Assembly: GCA_002423435.1 (NCBI GenBank)
Contig: DIWE01000036.1
Location: 201,684-265,683 of the forward strand
Origin: Clostridiales bacterium UBA6114
GTDB lineage: Bacteria > Bacillota > Clostridia > Oscillospirales > Butyricicoccaceae
Direction of reading: 5' to 3'
DNA: 64,000 nt
Part shown: piece by piece, positions 41,493-49,386 of the stretch
Position numbering within the stretch: position 1 is the stretch's first letter
Layout: each line of letters starts with the position of its first letter
Position numbers and translations under genes: made by a program
The notes under the pieces: generated by a model
Told to the model about the DNA's origin: nothing
The model's input: the letters and a program-made list of their open reading frames with translations, nothing else
Databases searched by the model: none

Positions 41493-42604
41493 CAGCCTTC
41501 GAAGTCGTCGGCGTCGATCGGGATGCCGGACTTTGCCGCGCCGGCGCGGGCAACGGGCTCTCTTAAAGAGGCGTCCTTTACCCTTGCGGCGGGATTGTCC
41601 TTTTGATCCGCCTTTGAGGCCGCGGGTTCCTTCATCTTCTCGCGGATCTGTTTTTCAAGCTCGTCCGCAAGCTCGGGGTTATCTCTGAAAAAGAGCTTCG
41701 CGTTGTCGCGCCCCTGCCCGAGGCGGGTTTCGCCCATCGAAAACCACGAACCGCTCTTCTGGACAAGATTGTATTTGAGCCCCAGATCGACAAGCTCGCC
41801 GTATCTGGAAATCCCTTCACCGTACATGATGTCGAACTCCGCTTCTTTAAAGGGCGGAGCGATCTTGTTTTTCACGACCTTGGCTCTCGTCCGGCTGCCC
41901 AAGAGCTCCGTACCGTTTTTGATATGCTCGATGCGGCGGATCTCGACGCGGACGCTCGAGTAAAACTTCAAAGCGCGCCCGCCGGTCGTCACCTCGGGAT
42001 TTCCGTAAGTAACCCCGATTTTTTCGCGCAGCTGGTTTATGAAAACGGCGATGCAGTTGGACTTTGAAACAACGCCGGCAAGCTTCCGAAGCGCCTGCGA
42101 CATGAGCCGCGCCTGGAGCCCGACGAAGGGGTCGCCCATTTCGCCCTCGATCTCGAGGCGGGGAACCAGCGCCGCGACCGAGTCGATCACCAGTACGTCG
42201 ATCGCCCCGCTTCTCGCAAGCTCCTCGGCGATTTCAAGCGCCTGCTCGCCGTTGTCGGGCTGCGAGACGAGGAGGCTGTCGATATCGACCCCGAGCGCTT
42301 TCGCGTAAGTGGGGTCGAGCGCGTGCTCCGCGTCGATGAACGCAGCCTCGCCGCCGTTTTTCTGCGCGGAGGCGATGATATGCAGCGCGACGGTCGTTTT
42401 TCCGGAGGATTCCGGGCCGTAAATCTCAATAATCCGGCCGCGGGGAACGCCGCCGATGCCGAGCGCCGTGTCGAGCGACATCGAGCCGGTCGAAATCGCC
42501 TCGACGTTTAACGAGCTGTGTTCGCCGAGCCGCATGACGGCACCTTTTCCGTATTGTTTTTCGAGCTGTAAGAGTGCTGTTTCAAGTGCCTTTTTCTTAT
42601 CCAT
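41492..42604 (-). CDS. recA: Recombinase RecA
   Basis: A 370-aa recombination and SOS protein. Walker A GPESSGKTT spans residues 63-71. Other landmarks are FIDAEHALDPTYAKALGVD, LLVSQPDNGEQALEI, the Walker B VLVIDSVAALVPR, loop L1 (EIEGEMGDPFVGLQAR) and loop L2 (NQLREKIGVTYGNPEVTTGG). The C-terminal tail after residue 330 is charged and variable. The gene is preceded by a promoter with an overlapping LexA-like box. Confidence 0.97.
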   Translation of the reverse strand: MDKKKALETALLQLEKQYGKGAVMRLGEHSSLNVEAISTGSMSLDTALGIGGVPRGRIIEIYGPESSGKTTVALHIIASAQKNGGEAAFIDAEHALDPTYAKALGVDIDSLLVSQPDNGEQALEIAEELARSGAIDVLVIDSVAALVPRLEIEGEMGDPFVGLQARLMSQALRKLAGVVSKSNCIAVFINQLREKIGVTYGNPEVTTGGRALKFYSSVRVEIRRIEHIKNGTELLGSRTRAKVVKNKIAPPFKEAEFDIMYGEGISRYGELVDLGLKYNLVQKSGSWFSMGETRLGQGRDNAKLFFRDNPELADELEKQIREKMKEPAASKADQKDNPAARVKDASLREPVARAGAAKSGIPIDADDFEG

Positions 42605-42634
42605 TGTGGGTACCCCCTCTTCCTTTCAAAGGGT

Positions 42635-42674
42635 ATTTTATCGCAGCTTATTAAAAAAAGCAACATTTGTTCGC
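42635..42674 (-). promoter_or_regulatory. recA promoter with LexA-like SOS box
   Basis: Minus strand: TTGCTT (plus 42658-42663), 17-nt spacer, TAAAAT (plus 42635-42640). Overlapping the -35 box is CGAACAAATGTTGC, close to the Gram-positive LexA consensus CGAACNNNNGTTCG, differing at the last two or three bases. SOS control of recA is therefore likely. Confidence 0.6.
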
Positions 42675-42680
42675 ATATTC

Positions 42681-43538
42681 TCAGGCGCGGGCGGAAACGA
42701 CGCGTTCGATGCCGCTTAAATCCTTATGGACGCGAAGCATCTTGAAACCGGCCCGTTTCAGGATCGCCTTTACGTCCGCCGACTGGGTATGGCCGCATTC
42801 GACGAAAAGAAGGCCGCCGGGATTTAAGGCTTCCCGCCATTTTTCGCCGAGAACGCGGTAAAAGGAAAGCCCGTCCGGCCCGCCGTCAAGCGCCTCCGGC
42901 GGCTCAAAGCCGCGCACGGAACGATCGAGCGTCCCGATTTGGTCCGATGGGATGTAGGGCGGATTCGAAAGGATCATGTCGAATTTGCCGAGCGCTTTTC
43001 TGTAGCCCTCCGTTATGTCGAGAAGAAGGGTGTAGACCGAGCCGGAAAGCGCGTGAAGCGCGATATTTTCCTTCGCGGCCTCCCTCGCGGCAGGCGAGAT
43101 ATCGGCTAAAATCACCCGCGCGCCGGGCGCGTTTTTCGCAAACGCGATGCCGATGCAGCCTGTGCCGCAGCAAAGGTCGAGCACGCGCGAGGGAGTTTTT
43201 TTCCTCGACGCCTTCAGCGCGGCCCCGACCAGGGTTTCGGTGTCGGGGCGCGGGATCAAGACGCCGGGGGGCGTTTTGAAGGTCAGCGAATAAAAATCCC
43301 ATTCGCCGAGTATGTACGGAAGCGGCTCGTCGTTTTGGAAACGGCCGAAGAGGGCGTAGATCCTGTCGGCGCTCTCCGCAGACAGAAAAAGCCCTTTTGC
43401 CTTTTCAAAACCGGCGCGGTCGACGCCTGCGCCGCAAGCGCATATCTCCCGCGCGATCATGTCGGCCTGGCCCCGGTTTTCCCGGATCAGCCTGGCCCGT
43501 ATATCAAGGTAGATGTCGTTTAAGGTTTTTATTACCAT
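42681..43538 (-). CDS. prmC: Release-factor glutamine methyltransferase
   Basis: A 285-aa SAM methyltransferase that methylates the GGQ glutamine of release factors. Motif I is VLDLCCGTGCIGIAFA (about 119-134) and the catalytic NPPY is at 192-195 in ILSNPPYIPS. The N-terminal domain has PLPYILGEWDFYSLTFKTPPGVLIPRPDTETLV, typical of PrmC. It overlaps the DUF1385 gene by 7 nt. In many clostridia prfA follows prmC; here prfA is 13 kb away. Confidence 0.94.
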   Translation of the reverse strand: MVIKTLNDIYLDIRARLIRENRGQADMIAREICACGAGVDRAGFEKAKGLFLSAESADRIYALFGRFQNDEPLPYILGEWDFYSLTFKTPPGVLIPRPDTETLVGAALKASRKKTPSRVLDLCCGTGCIGIAFAKNAPGARVILADISPAAREAAKENIALHALSGSVYTLLLDITEGYRKALGKFDMILSNPPYIPSDQIGTLDRSVRGFEPPEALDGGPDGLSFYRVLGEKWREALNPGGLLFVECGHTQSADVKAILKRAGFKMLRVHKDLSGIERVVSARA

Positions 43539-44476
43539 TCATCGGCACCCTCGCGTTCCGGGATGACGCGCGAAAGAGCCTCGATCGCGACCTCGACCAT
43601 CGGGTCTTCCGGCTCGTAGGTCGTCAGCGACTGGAACCACAGCCCCGGCGCGCGCAGGATTTTTGTGAAGAGGTTGTCATGGCGGCCGGCGAACCGGTTG
43701 ATTTCATAGCTGATCCCGACGACGACGGGGAGGAGCAGAAGGCGAAACAGCATGCGCAAAAAAGGGTTCATCCAAGGGACGAAGGAAAAGAGAAGGATGC
43801 TGATGACCATGACGACGAACAGGAAGCTGGTCCCGCACCTCGGGTGGCGCCTCGAAAATCTCTGCGCGTTTTCGACGGTGAGCTCCTGGCCCGATTCGTA
43901 GCAGTGGATCGATTTGTGCTCCGCCCCGTGATACATAAAGGTGCGCTTGATATCCTTTGTTTTGGACACAAAATATAAAAAGGCGACAAAGATCGCGATT
44001 CGGAGCGCGCCCTCTAATAGGTTTTTGAGAAGTGAGCTCTGGGCCTCAAAGGCGGGCCACGCGCCGGCTAAAATGGTCGGAAGCAGGATAAAGAGCAATA
44101 TGGGGATGATGATGCCGAAACAGAGAGCAAGACCCATCGCGAAGCGCTCGACTTTTTCGGAGCCGAACCGCTTTTCGAGCCATTTCTCAAATCTGCCGGG
44201 CTCCTGCGCCGGGCTTTCGTCCTCAAAAAACTGGGCGGAAAAGGTAAGCGCCGCAATCCCGCGCTTTAAGGAGGTATACAGATTTGCGACGCCTCTGACA
44301 AACGGCAGACGCAGGAAGGCGTTTTTCTGCATGGTGCCGACTTTTTCCTCTTTTATTTCAAGCTCGCCGTCGCTGCGGCGCACAACGGTCGCAGATTTAT
44401 AAGGCCCGAGCATGATAATCCCTTCGATGAGGGCCTGCCCGCCGATGGTGGTGCGCATGGCGCGTTTTTCAGACAA
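43532..44476 (-). CDS. DUF1385 family membrane protein
   Basis: A 314-aa conserved membrane protein of the DUF1385 family (YqhQ in Bacillus). The start carries TTIGGQALIEGIIMLGPYKSATVVRRSDGEL. Further typical blocks are FVRGVANLYTSLKRGIAALTFSAQFF, YHGAEHKSIHCYESGQELTVENAQRFSRRHPRCGTSFLF and YEINRFAGRHDNLFTKILRAPGLWFQSLTTYEPED. It has four or more hydrophobic helices. The biochemical function is not known; co-occurrence with prmC is common. I chose TTG 44476, 9 nt after GGAG; TTG 44485 or ATG 44458 are alternatives. Confidence 0.88.
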   Translation of the reverse strand: MSEKRAMRTTIGGQALIEGIIMLGPYKSATVVRRSDGELEIKEEKVGTMQKNAFLRLPFVRGVANLYTSLKRGIAALTFSAQFFEDESPAQEPGRFEKWLEKRFGSEKVERFAMGLALCFGIIIPILLFILLPTILAGAWPAFEAQSSLLKNLLEGALRIAIFVAFLYFVSKTKDIKRTFMYHGAEHKSIHCYESGQELTVENAQRFSRRHPRCGTSFLFVVMVISILLFSFVPWMNPFLRMLFRLLLLPVVVGISYEINRFAGRHDNLFTKILRAPGLWFQSLTTYEPEDPMVEVAIEALSRVIPEREGADEW

Positions 44477-44521
44477 TAGGATCAACTCCGAAATTAAAAT
44501 TCATGGATGTATTTAAGTTTA

Positions 44522-45994
44522 TCAGCTTTTGTCCGCGCTTTCAAGAGAGGGGGGCGCGGGCGGCACATAGAGGGGAAGGGTGATCACGGCGGTCGTCCCC
44601 TCGCCGAGACGGCTTAAGATTTCAAGGTTCCCGCCGTGCATTTTGACGATTTCGTCGCAGACGGCGAGCCCGATCCCGGTGCCCTTGCGCTTTGAACTGC
44701 CCTTGTAGAATTTATCCTTGACGAACGGGAGCTCCTCCGCGGGGATGCCGACGCCGTAATCGCGCACGCTGACGACCGCGCCCGCGCCCTCAACCCTGGC
44801 GCGGATCTCGATCCTTCCGCCCTCGCGGCCGTATTTCGCCGCGTTGTCGATGATGTTGATGAAGACCTGCTTTAGCCGGTCCTTATCGCCGTTTATGATG
44901 ATCGGCTCGTCGGGCTCCTCGTAAGTCATTTCGATGGATTCGCGCCGCAGGATGTCGGAATAGATGTAGATTGCGTCGGAAAGCTCGCCGCACAGGTCGA
45001 AGGGCTCGACACGAAGTTTCAAGCCGCCGTTTTCAATGCGCGAAAAGCTTAAGAGCTCCTCGACCATCTGGGAAAGGCGGCCCGCTTCCTTGTTGATGAT
45101 TTCAAGGCCGTGCATGGCCTCGCTCATGTTCAGTAGGCCGCCGGCCATCAGCGTCTCGCTCCAGCCGCCGATCGCGGTCAAGGGGGTGCGCAGCTCGTGG
45201 GATACCGACGAGATAAAGTCATTTTTGATCTTTTCCGCCTGGTTTATTTCGCCGGCCATGTAGTTGATCGTGTCGCAAAGCTCGCCGATCTCGTCATCGA
45301 ACTCCTTTTCGATACGGATGCTGTAGTGGCCCTTGGCGATTTCGCGCGCCGCTTCGTTTAAGCGCAGGATCGGGTGCAGAATCGACCGGATGAAATAGCG
45401 GTTTGAAATAATAACGAGCGACAGAACCAGAGACGCCGCCGCAAGCACGAGAAGGATGGTGACCACAATCTGCCGTTCGACGATTTTCAGCGAGGTTACG
45501 CACCGGACGGCGCCGATGATCCGGCCGTCGGTGAAATAGAGAGGGCTCGAAACCGACATGACGCGTTCGTCGGACAGACTGTTGCGGCCGGAGAACACCG
45601 CGATGCTTTGCCCCGAAAGGCTGTCCTCGACGTCGCTTGTCGCCGGGATCAGACCCGAGGTCAGGTCCGACGAGGAAAACATGATTCTTCCGTAGGCGTC
45701 GATAATCTGCAGATCGAGCCTGTCCTTATCGGCAGAATCCCTTGTGATGCGCTCGGCGTTCAAATAAAAATCCTCGTAGCTCCTGTTTAAGAAGCGGTTC
45801 ATGAATTTTGCCGTCGTCTGGACCCGCTTTGTCAGGTTGGTCGTGACCGAGGAGTAGTAGTACGCAATCGACCAGAGCGACAGAGCGACAACCGTGATTG
45901 CGAGAATCCCGGCAACAAGGCTCAGGCTGTTTAAGAACCAACGGCGCCTGATGCCGCTGGGCTGACGGTTCGATTTTGCATGTGCGATTCCCAT
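44522..45994 (-). CDS. Two-component sensor histidine kinase
   Basis: A 490-aa membrane kinase. Transmembrane helix 1 is at about 22-48 and helix 2 at 175-198, with an extracytoplasmic sensor of ~125 aa between them. A HAMP linker follows (HPILRLNEAAREIAKGHYSIRI), then HisKA with the phosphorylated His266 in SSVSHELRTPLTAIGGW and a HATPase domain (INIIDNAAKYGREGG, VSVRDYGVGIPAEELPFVKDKFYKG, GTGIGLAVC). Its partner regulator is encoded 3 nt upstream. The signal is unknown; the co-located lipoprotein might feed into it. Confidence 0.93.
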   Translation of the reverse strand: MGIAHAKSNRQPSGIRRRWFLNSLSLVAGILAITVVALSLWSIAYYYSSVTTNLTKRVQTTAKFMNRFLNRSYEDFYLNAERITRDSADKDRLDLQIIDAYGRIMFSSSDLTSGLIPATSDVEDSLSGQSIAVFSGRNSLSDERVMSVSSPLYFTDGRIIGAVRCVTSLKIVERQIVVTILLVLAAASLVLSLVIISNRYFIRSILHPILRLNEAAREIAKGHYSIRIEKEFDDEIGELCDTINYMAGEINQAEKIKNDFISSVSHELRTPLTAIGGWSETLMAGGLLNMSEAMHGLEIINKEAGRLSQMVEELLSFSRIENGGLKLRVEPFDLCGELSDAIYIYSDILRRESIEMTYEEPDEPIIINGDKDRLKQVFINIIDNAAKYGREGGRIEIRARVEGAGAVVSVRDYGVGIPAEELPFVKDKFYKGSSKRKGTGIGLAVCDEIVKMHGGNLEILSRLGEGTTAVITLPLYVPPAPPSLESADKS

Positions 45995-45997
45995 AAA

Positions 45998-46684
45998 TCA
46001 GCCTTCCCATTTGTAGCCGAAGCCCCAGAGCGTGGTGATGTATTTCGGGGCGGCGGCGTCTTCCTCTATTTTGAGGCGGAGCCTTCGGATGTTGACGTCG
46101 ACAATTTTCAGATCGCACAGATAGTCGCGCCCCCAGACGGCGGAAAGGAGGTCTTCGCGCGAAAGAGCGCTTCCCGGATTTTCGAGAAAGGTCTTCATGA
46201 TCATGAATTCAACCTGCGTAAGCTCGATCTTCACGCCGTTTTTGCGAAGCTCGCGGCTTCGGAGGTTTAATTCGAACGGACCGGAGGAGAGCATTTCGTT
46301 TGCGGCCATGCCGCCGGACAGCCGCCTGTAAAGCGCGTCGACGCGCGCGACGAGCTCGACGACCGAGAAGGGCTTTGTCACATAGTCGTCAGCCCCGATC
46401 ATAAGGCCCGTGACCTTGTCGGTTTCCTGACCCTTGGCCGTCAGCATGATGATACCCATCGCAAGGCCCTGCGCGCGGATTCTCCGGCAGACCTCGTATC
46501 CGTCGATGTCGGGCAGCATCAGATCCAGCACCGCGATGGAAATATCGCGGTTTTTTTTGATGGATTGGAGCGCTTCCTCTCCGGTCGCGGCTTCCAAAAC
46601 CTCGTAGCCGGCCCGCTCCAGATTCAATACGATAAAGCTCCTGATTGAGTCCTCGTCCTCCAGGACAATCAGTTTTCTGATCAT
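45998..46684 (-). CDS. OmpR/PhoB-type response regulator
   Basis: A 228-aa regulator: receiver domain with acidic pocket LEDED (residues 8-12), phospho-acceptor D54 (AVLDLMLPDIDGYE) and the conserved Lys in DDYVTKPF, then a winged-helix DNA-binding domain (RSRELRKNGVKIELTQVEFMIMKTFLENPGSALSREDLLSAVWG ... VDVNIRRLRLKIEED). ATG 46684 is set by GGAGGTTAAT. That ribosome binding site lies in a predicted inhibitory stem of the 46685-46827 leader, so translation of the regulator may itself be controlled. Confidence 0.94.
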   Translation of the reverse strand: MIRKLIVLEDEDSIRSFIVLNLERAGYEVLEAATGEEALQSIKKNRDISIAVLDLMLPDIDGYEVCRRIRAQGLAMGIIMLTAKGQETDKVTGLMIGADDYVTKPFSVVELVARVDALYRRLSGGMAANEMLSSGPFELNLRSRELRKNGVKIELTQVEFMIMKTFLENPGSALSREDLLSAVWGRDYLCDLKIVDVNIRRLRLKIEEDAAAPKYITTLWGFGYKWEG

Positions 46685-46827
46685 ATTAACCTCCGTTCGC
46701 TCCGCGCACAAATAAAACCTTAGAAACCTCACAGGCGAATGGAGGTTAATGGCATGTGCCGCGGTTGCCGCTTTAAGGCGAGCGGCACGCCTTTGATCTA
46801 TGGTTCGTGTGATTTTTCACACGAACC
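46685..46827 (-). promoter_or_regulatory. Structured 5' leader of the response-regulator gene (copy A)
   Basis: Read on the minus strand, three stems precede the ATG: an 11-bp hairpin (plus 46802-46812 / 46817-46827), a stem built on GTGCCGC and GCGGCAC (46756-46762 / 46782-46788), and a 16-bp stem with one mismatch between 46735-46750 and 46685-46700. The last one pairs the whole Shine-Dalgarno GGAGGTTAAT with ATTAACCTCC. The same layout recurs at 48236-48380. It does not match a riboswitch class I recognise. Confidence 0.6.
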
Positions 46828-46878
46828 TCCTATGCGCCGGAGCGCACAAATAAACATTCAAAACCGCACAGGCGCGCA
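46828..46878 (-). repeat. Partial third copy of the leader element
   Basis: The part corresponding to the loop region (CGC-TGTG-x-GGTTT ... TTTATTTGTGCGC read on minus) recurs here next to copy A, flanked by GCGC-rich arms of its own and by another GGAGG. It lies between the lipoprotein stop (46904) and copy A. Confidence 0.5.
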
Positions 46879-46903
46879 GCGCGCCGGAATATTCCATCGC
46901 AGG

Positions 46904-48235
46904 TCAGTAGGTTTCCGAATCCCATTCCTCCGGGATGATATGGAAAAGCTCCGCAAGCTCGCTCGTGGTCGGCGCAAGCTTCTGGCCCGCGGCTTCCTCG
47001 GGGATTATTGCCGAATAAGCCGTCGAGGAGCTTGACCCGAGATAGATAAAGCCGTACGATTTTGCCAGGGATTCGCGGTCGTCACCCGTAAACGCGTAGA
47101 TCCTGAGAAGCGGGATCGGGTCCTTATGCTTTTGATAAAGCTCGAACGCCGTGTAACGCATGAGCCCGTTGGTGCTCCGGGTAACCGTGATATTTCCGGT
47201 CCAGCCGTCCTTGAAAACGAGATACCATTCCTCCGAGAAGTTGTGGTAGGTCCGAAAGAGACTCTGAAATACGCCGTCGGAGGAAAAGCGGCTCCAGAGC
47301 AGGCTCCACTGCGCGTCCGGCGACTCCCGATAGCCCGGCAACAGCTCGGAGGCGGGAACTTCGATAACGCCGTCGCTGTCGACGTCGGCGCAGTGCACCG
47401 AGAGCTTTCGGGTGGTCTTTTCACCCGAGCCGGTCGCGTCGTTCAACGCGAGATTTACAAGGTCCTCTCCCTTTTGCATGAGAACGTCCGTGACGAGGCC
47501 ATTGTCCTCCGTTATACTGTCGACAAAAACAGCGCGCGCGCCGTCGGAGAGATTTCCCGTTATGATCCGGTCGACCTCCTCCGCCTTCTTTGAAAGCGGC
47601 GTTTCCGAGATCATTTTGATCGAATCGTTCCGAAACTCATGCAGCTTCGTCGAAAAGCGTCCGGTTTTCGCTTCGTTTATAATGGTGATAATTTCGTCGG
47701 AGCCGTTCTGGTCGAGGTCGTCGATCACAAGATTCGAATATTCCGTGTCGAGCACGGTCTTTAACTGGTCGTCCTTATAAAGGCAGACGGTCATACCGAG
47801 CTCGGGCGAGGAACCGAGCTGCCATGAGACGAGGATGCTCCGCTCGCCGCTTGAATTGAAACGCGGGTAATTTATGGATTCGATGGCGTCGCAGTGGCCT
47901 TCGATATAACCGAGCTCGCGGTAGCTGTCCCCGTCTTTTTTGTGGACATAAATCCGGAATTGGCCGGATTCGTCCGAAAGCTTAAAAAGGGAAATCGCTT
48001 CCGGCTCGCCGTCGGCGTCTATATCGATAAGCTGGATGGGCGCCTGGTTCTTTCCGGTATTCGGCGATGTAAGCGAGGCGCCCGTCGCCGTGATCACATC
48101 CAGATTCTTCTGAAGCATCAGGTAATCGCTCGGGGGCTTCGGCAGGCTCAGAAGATCATCGCCGCTTTTGAGCATGCAGCCCGAAAGTGTGGCCGAAAGG
48201 ACGACTGCCATGATTAAAACGGCTAAATTTTTCAT
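46904..48235 (-). CDS. Lipoprotein with FG-GAP/VCBS-like Asp-rich repeats
   Basis: A 443-aa secreted lipoprotein: signal MKNLAVLIMAVVLSATLSGC with lipobox Cys20. At least three calcium-loop-like motifs occur, IDIDADGEPEAI, IDDLDQNGSDEI and CADVDSDGVIEV, spaced as in beta-propeller VCBS/FG-GAP proteins. ATG 48235 is defined by GGGAGGTTTT. The gene precedes the response regulator and kinase genes on the same strand, and its leader is nearly identical to that of the regulator. It may sense or bind an extracellular ligand for the kinase; the function is otherwise unknown. Confidence 0.75.
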   Translation of the reverse strand: MKNLAVLIMAVVLSATLSGCMLKSGDDLLSLPKPPSDYLMLQKNLDVITATGASLTSPNTGKNQAPIQLIDIDADGEPEAISLFKLSDESGQFRIYVHKKDGDSYRELGYIEGHCDAIESINYPRFNSSGERSILVSWQLGSSPELGMTVCLYKDDQLKTVLDTEYSNLVIDDLDQNGSDEIITIINEAKTGRFSTKLHEFRNDSIKMISETPLSKKAEEVDRIITGNLSDGARAVFVDSITEDNGLVTDVLMQKGEDLVNLALNDATGSGEKTTRKLSVHCADVDSDGVIEVPASELLPGYRESPDAQWSLLWSRFSSDGVFQSLFRTYHNFSEEWYLVFKDGWTGNITVTRSTNGLMRYTAFELYQKHKDPIPLLRIYAFTGDDRESLAKSYGFIYLGSSSSTAYSAIIPEEAAGQKLAPTTSELAELFHIIPEEWDSETY

Positions 48236-48380
48236 AAAACCTCCCTTCGCTCCGCGCACAAATAGATCATCAAAAATCCCACAAGCGAATGAAGTCTTTT
48301 GGCATGTGCCGCGGTTGCCGCTTTCCGGCGAGCGGCACGCCCTTATTAAATTGTCAGTGTGATTTTTCACACGAATCACC
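48236..48380 (-). promoter_or_regulatory. Structured 5' leader of the lipoprotein gene (copy B)
   Basis: Same layout as copy A. The central stretch 48301-48341 equals 46751-46791 except for two bases in a loop. The Shine-Dalgarno arm (48236-48250) differs from copy A, and its partner arm (48285-48300) differs too, yet they still pair over about 13 positions using G-U pairs. Such compensating change argues for a real RNA structure. The upper hairpin is shorter here (GTGTGA 48357-48362 / TCACAC 48367-48372). Confidence 0.6.
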
Positions 48381-48467
48381 TTTCTATCATACTACCACAA
48401 AAACCGGCGGTTGAATAGAAAAAAATAGACGGATAGAAGGCCGGTCGGGCGCATTTCGGCCGCTTGG

Positions 48468-48496
48468 TTGCATTTGCCGGGGCAAAACGATATAAT
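48468..48496 (+). promoter_or_regulatory. Promoter of the thioesterase gene
   Basis: TTGCAT (48468-48473), a 17-nt spacer and TATAAT (48491-48496). The coding start follows about 40 nt after the expected transcription start. Confidence 0.65.
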
Positions 48497-48544
48497 TACC
48501 ATAGTTTAACAATCAAGGAGTTTTTGGAAAAGAGGCAATGTGCT

Positions 48545-49318
48545 TTGGATAACGTTTTTGAACTGAAAAAGATATACGAGGCTGGAGCGGGCCAGACCGA
48601 TCTCTTCGGCCTTTTGCGCCCGTCCGCGCTGGTCGGGTTCATGCAGGACGTGGCGACCCTCCACGCCGAGAGCTTCGGCGTTTCACGCGAGGATCTGATC
48701 GACAGGAGCGGGGTGGTCTGGCTTCTGGCGCGCCAGCGGTATTTTCTTTTGCGCCCGATCAGATCGAAGGAAACGGTGACTGTGACGACGTGGCACCGCA
48801 AAACCGCCGGATTTCTCTGGTACCGCGACTTTGAGTTTGAGGTATCGGGAGAAGTCGTCGGGGGTGCGGGCAGCGTATGGATTACGGCCGATCTTAAGAC
48901 GAAAAAGATGGTCGATTTGTCCGCGGTCGCAAAGGAGATTGGTTCGGCGAACCCTTTCAGGAGCGACGGCCCGGAAGTTAAGAAAATAAGGCTGCCCGCC
49001 CGGTTAAAATACGCAGGGGCGCATACGGTGCAGTATTCCGACCTGGACGTAAACGCCCATCTGAACAACGTAAAGGTGTGCGACGTCATCTTAAACGCGC
49101 TTCATCTCGAGGACCGGATGAGAGGACGGTATATCCGGGAGCTTCAGATCGGCTATCTGAAGGAGAGCAAGTCGGGGGATGAAATAACGGTTTTGGCGTC
49201 GGAGGAGGCGGAAGGACAGGTTTTTGTCTCCGGGGAATGCCGGGGCGAGCGGCGCTTCGAGTCTTTTTTGTGTTTTGGTGCCGATCCGGCGGATGAAACG
49301 GTTGACAAGAAGGAATAG
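48545..49318 (+). CDS. Acyl-ACP thioesterase
   Basis: A 257-aa double hot-dog protein of the acyl-ACP thioesterase family, which releases fatty acids from acyl carrier protein. The first hot-dog has GLLRPSALVGFMQDVATLHAESFG and VWLLARQRYFLLRPI; the second has the catalytic region TVQYSDLDVNAHLNNVKVCDVILNAL with Asn and His of the D-x-N-x-H-x-N-N motif. TTG 48545 has AGAGG 9 nt upstream and gives a normal N-terminus; TTG 48524 is in frame but too close to its AGGAG. Confidence 0.85.
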   Translation: MDNVFELKKIYEAGAGQTDLFGLLRPSALVGFMQDVATLHAESFGVSREDLIDRSGVVWLLARQRYFLLRPIRSKETVTVTTWHRKTAGFLWYRDFEFEVSGEVVGGAGSVWITADLKTKKMVDLSAVAKEIGSANPFRSDGPEVKKIRLPARLKYAGAHTVQYSDLDVNAHLNNVKVCDVILNALHLEDRMRGRYIRELQIGYLKESKSGDEITVLASEEAEGQVFVSGECRGERRFESFLCFGADPADETVDKKE

Positions 49319-49330
49319 CGGGTATATCCT
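49302..49330 (+). promoter_or_regulatory. Candidate guaB promoter
   Basis: TTGACA (49302-49307) lies inside the 3' end of the thioesterase gene, with TATCCT at 49325-49330 after 17 nt. No guanine riboswitch is visible before guaB. Confidence 0.45.
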
Positions 49331-49386
49331 AGTTAAAATATATTATTGCAGAAGGCAATGTGCAGATCAAAAAAGGAGGGGTTGCC

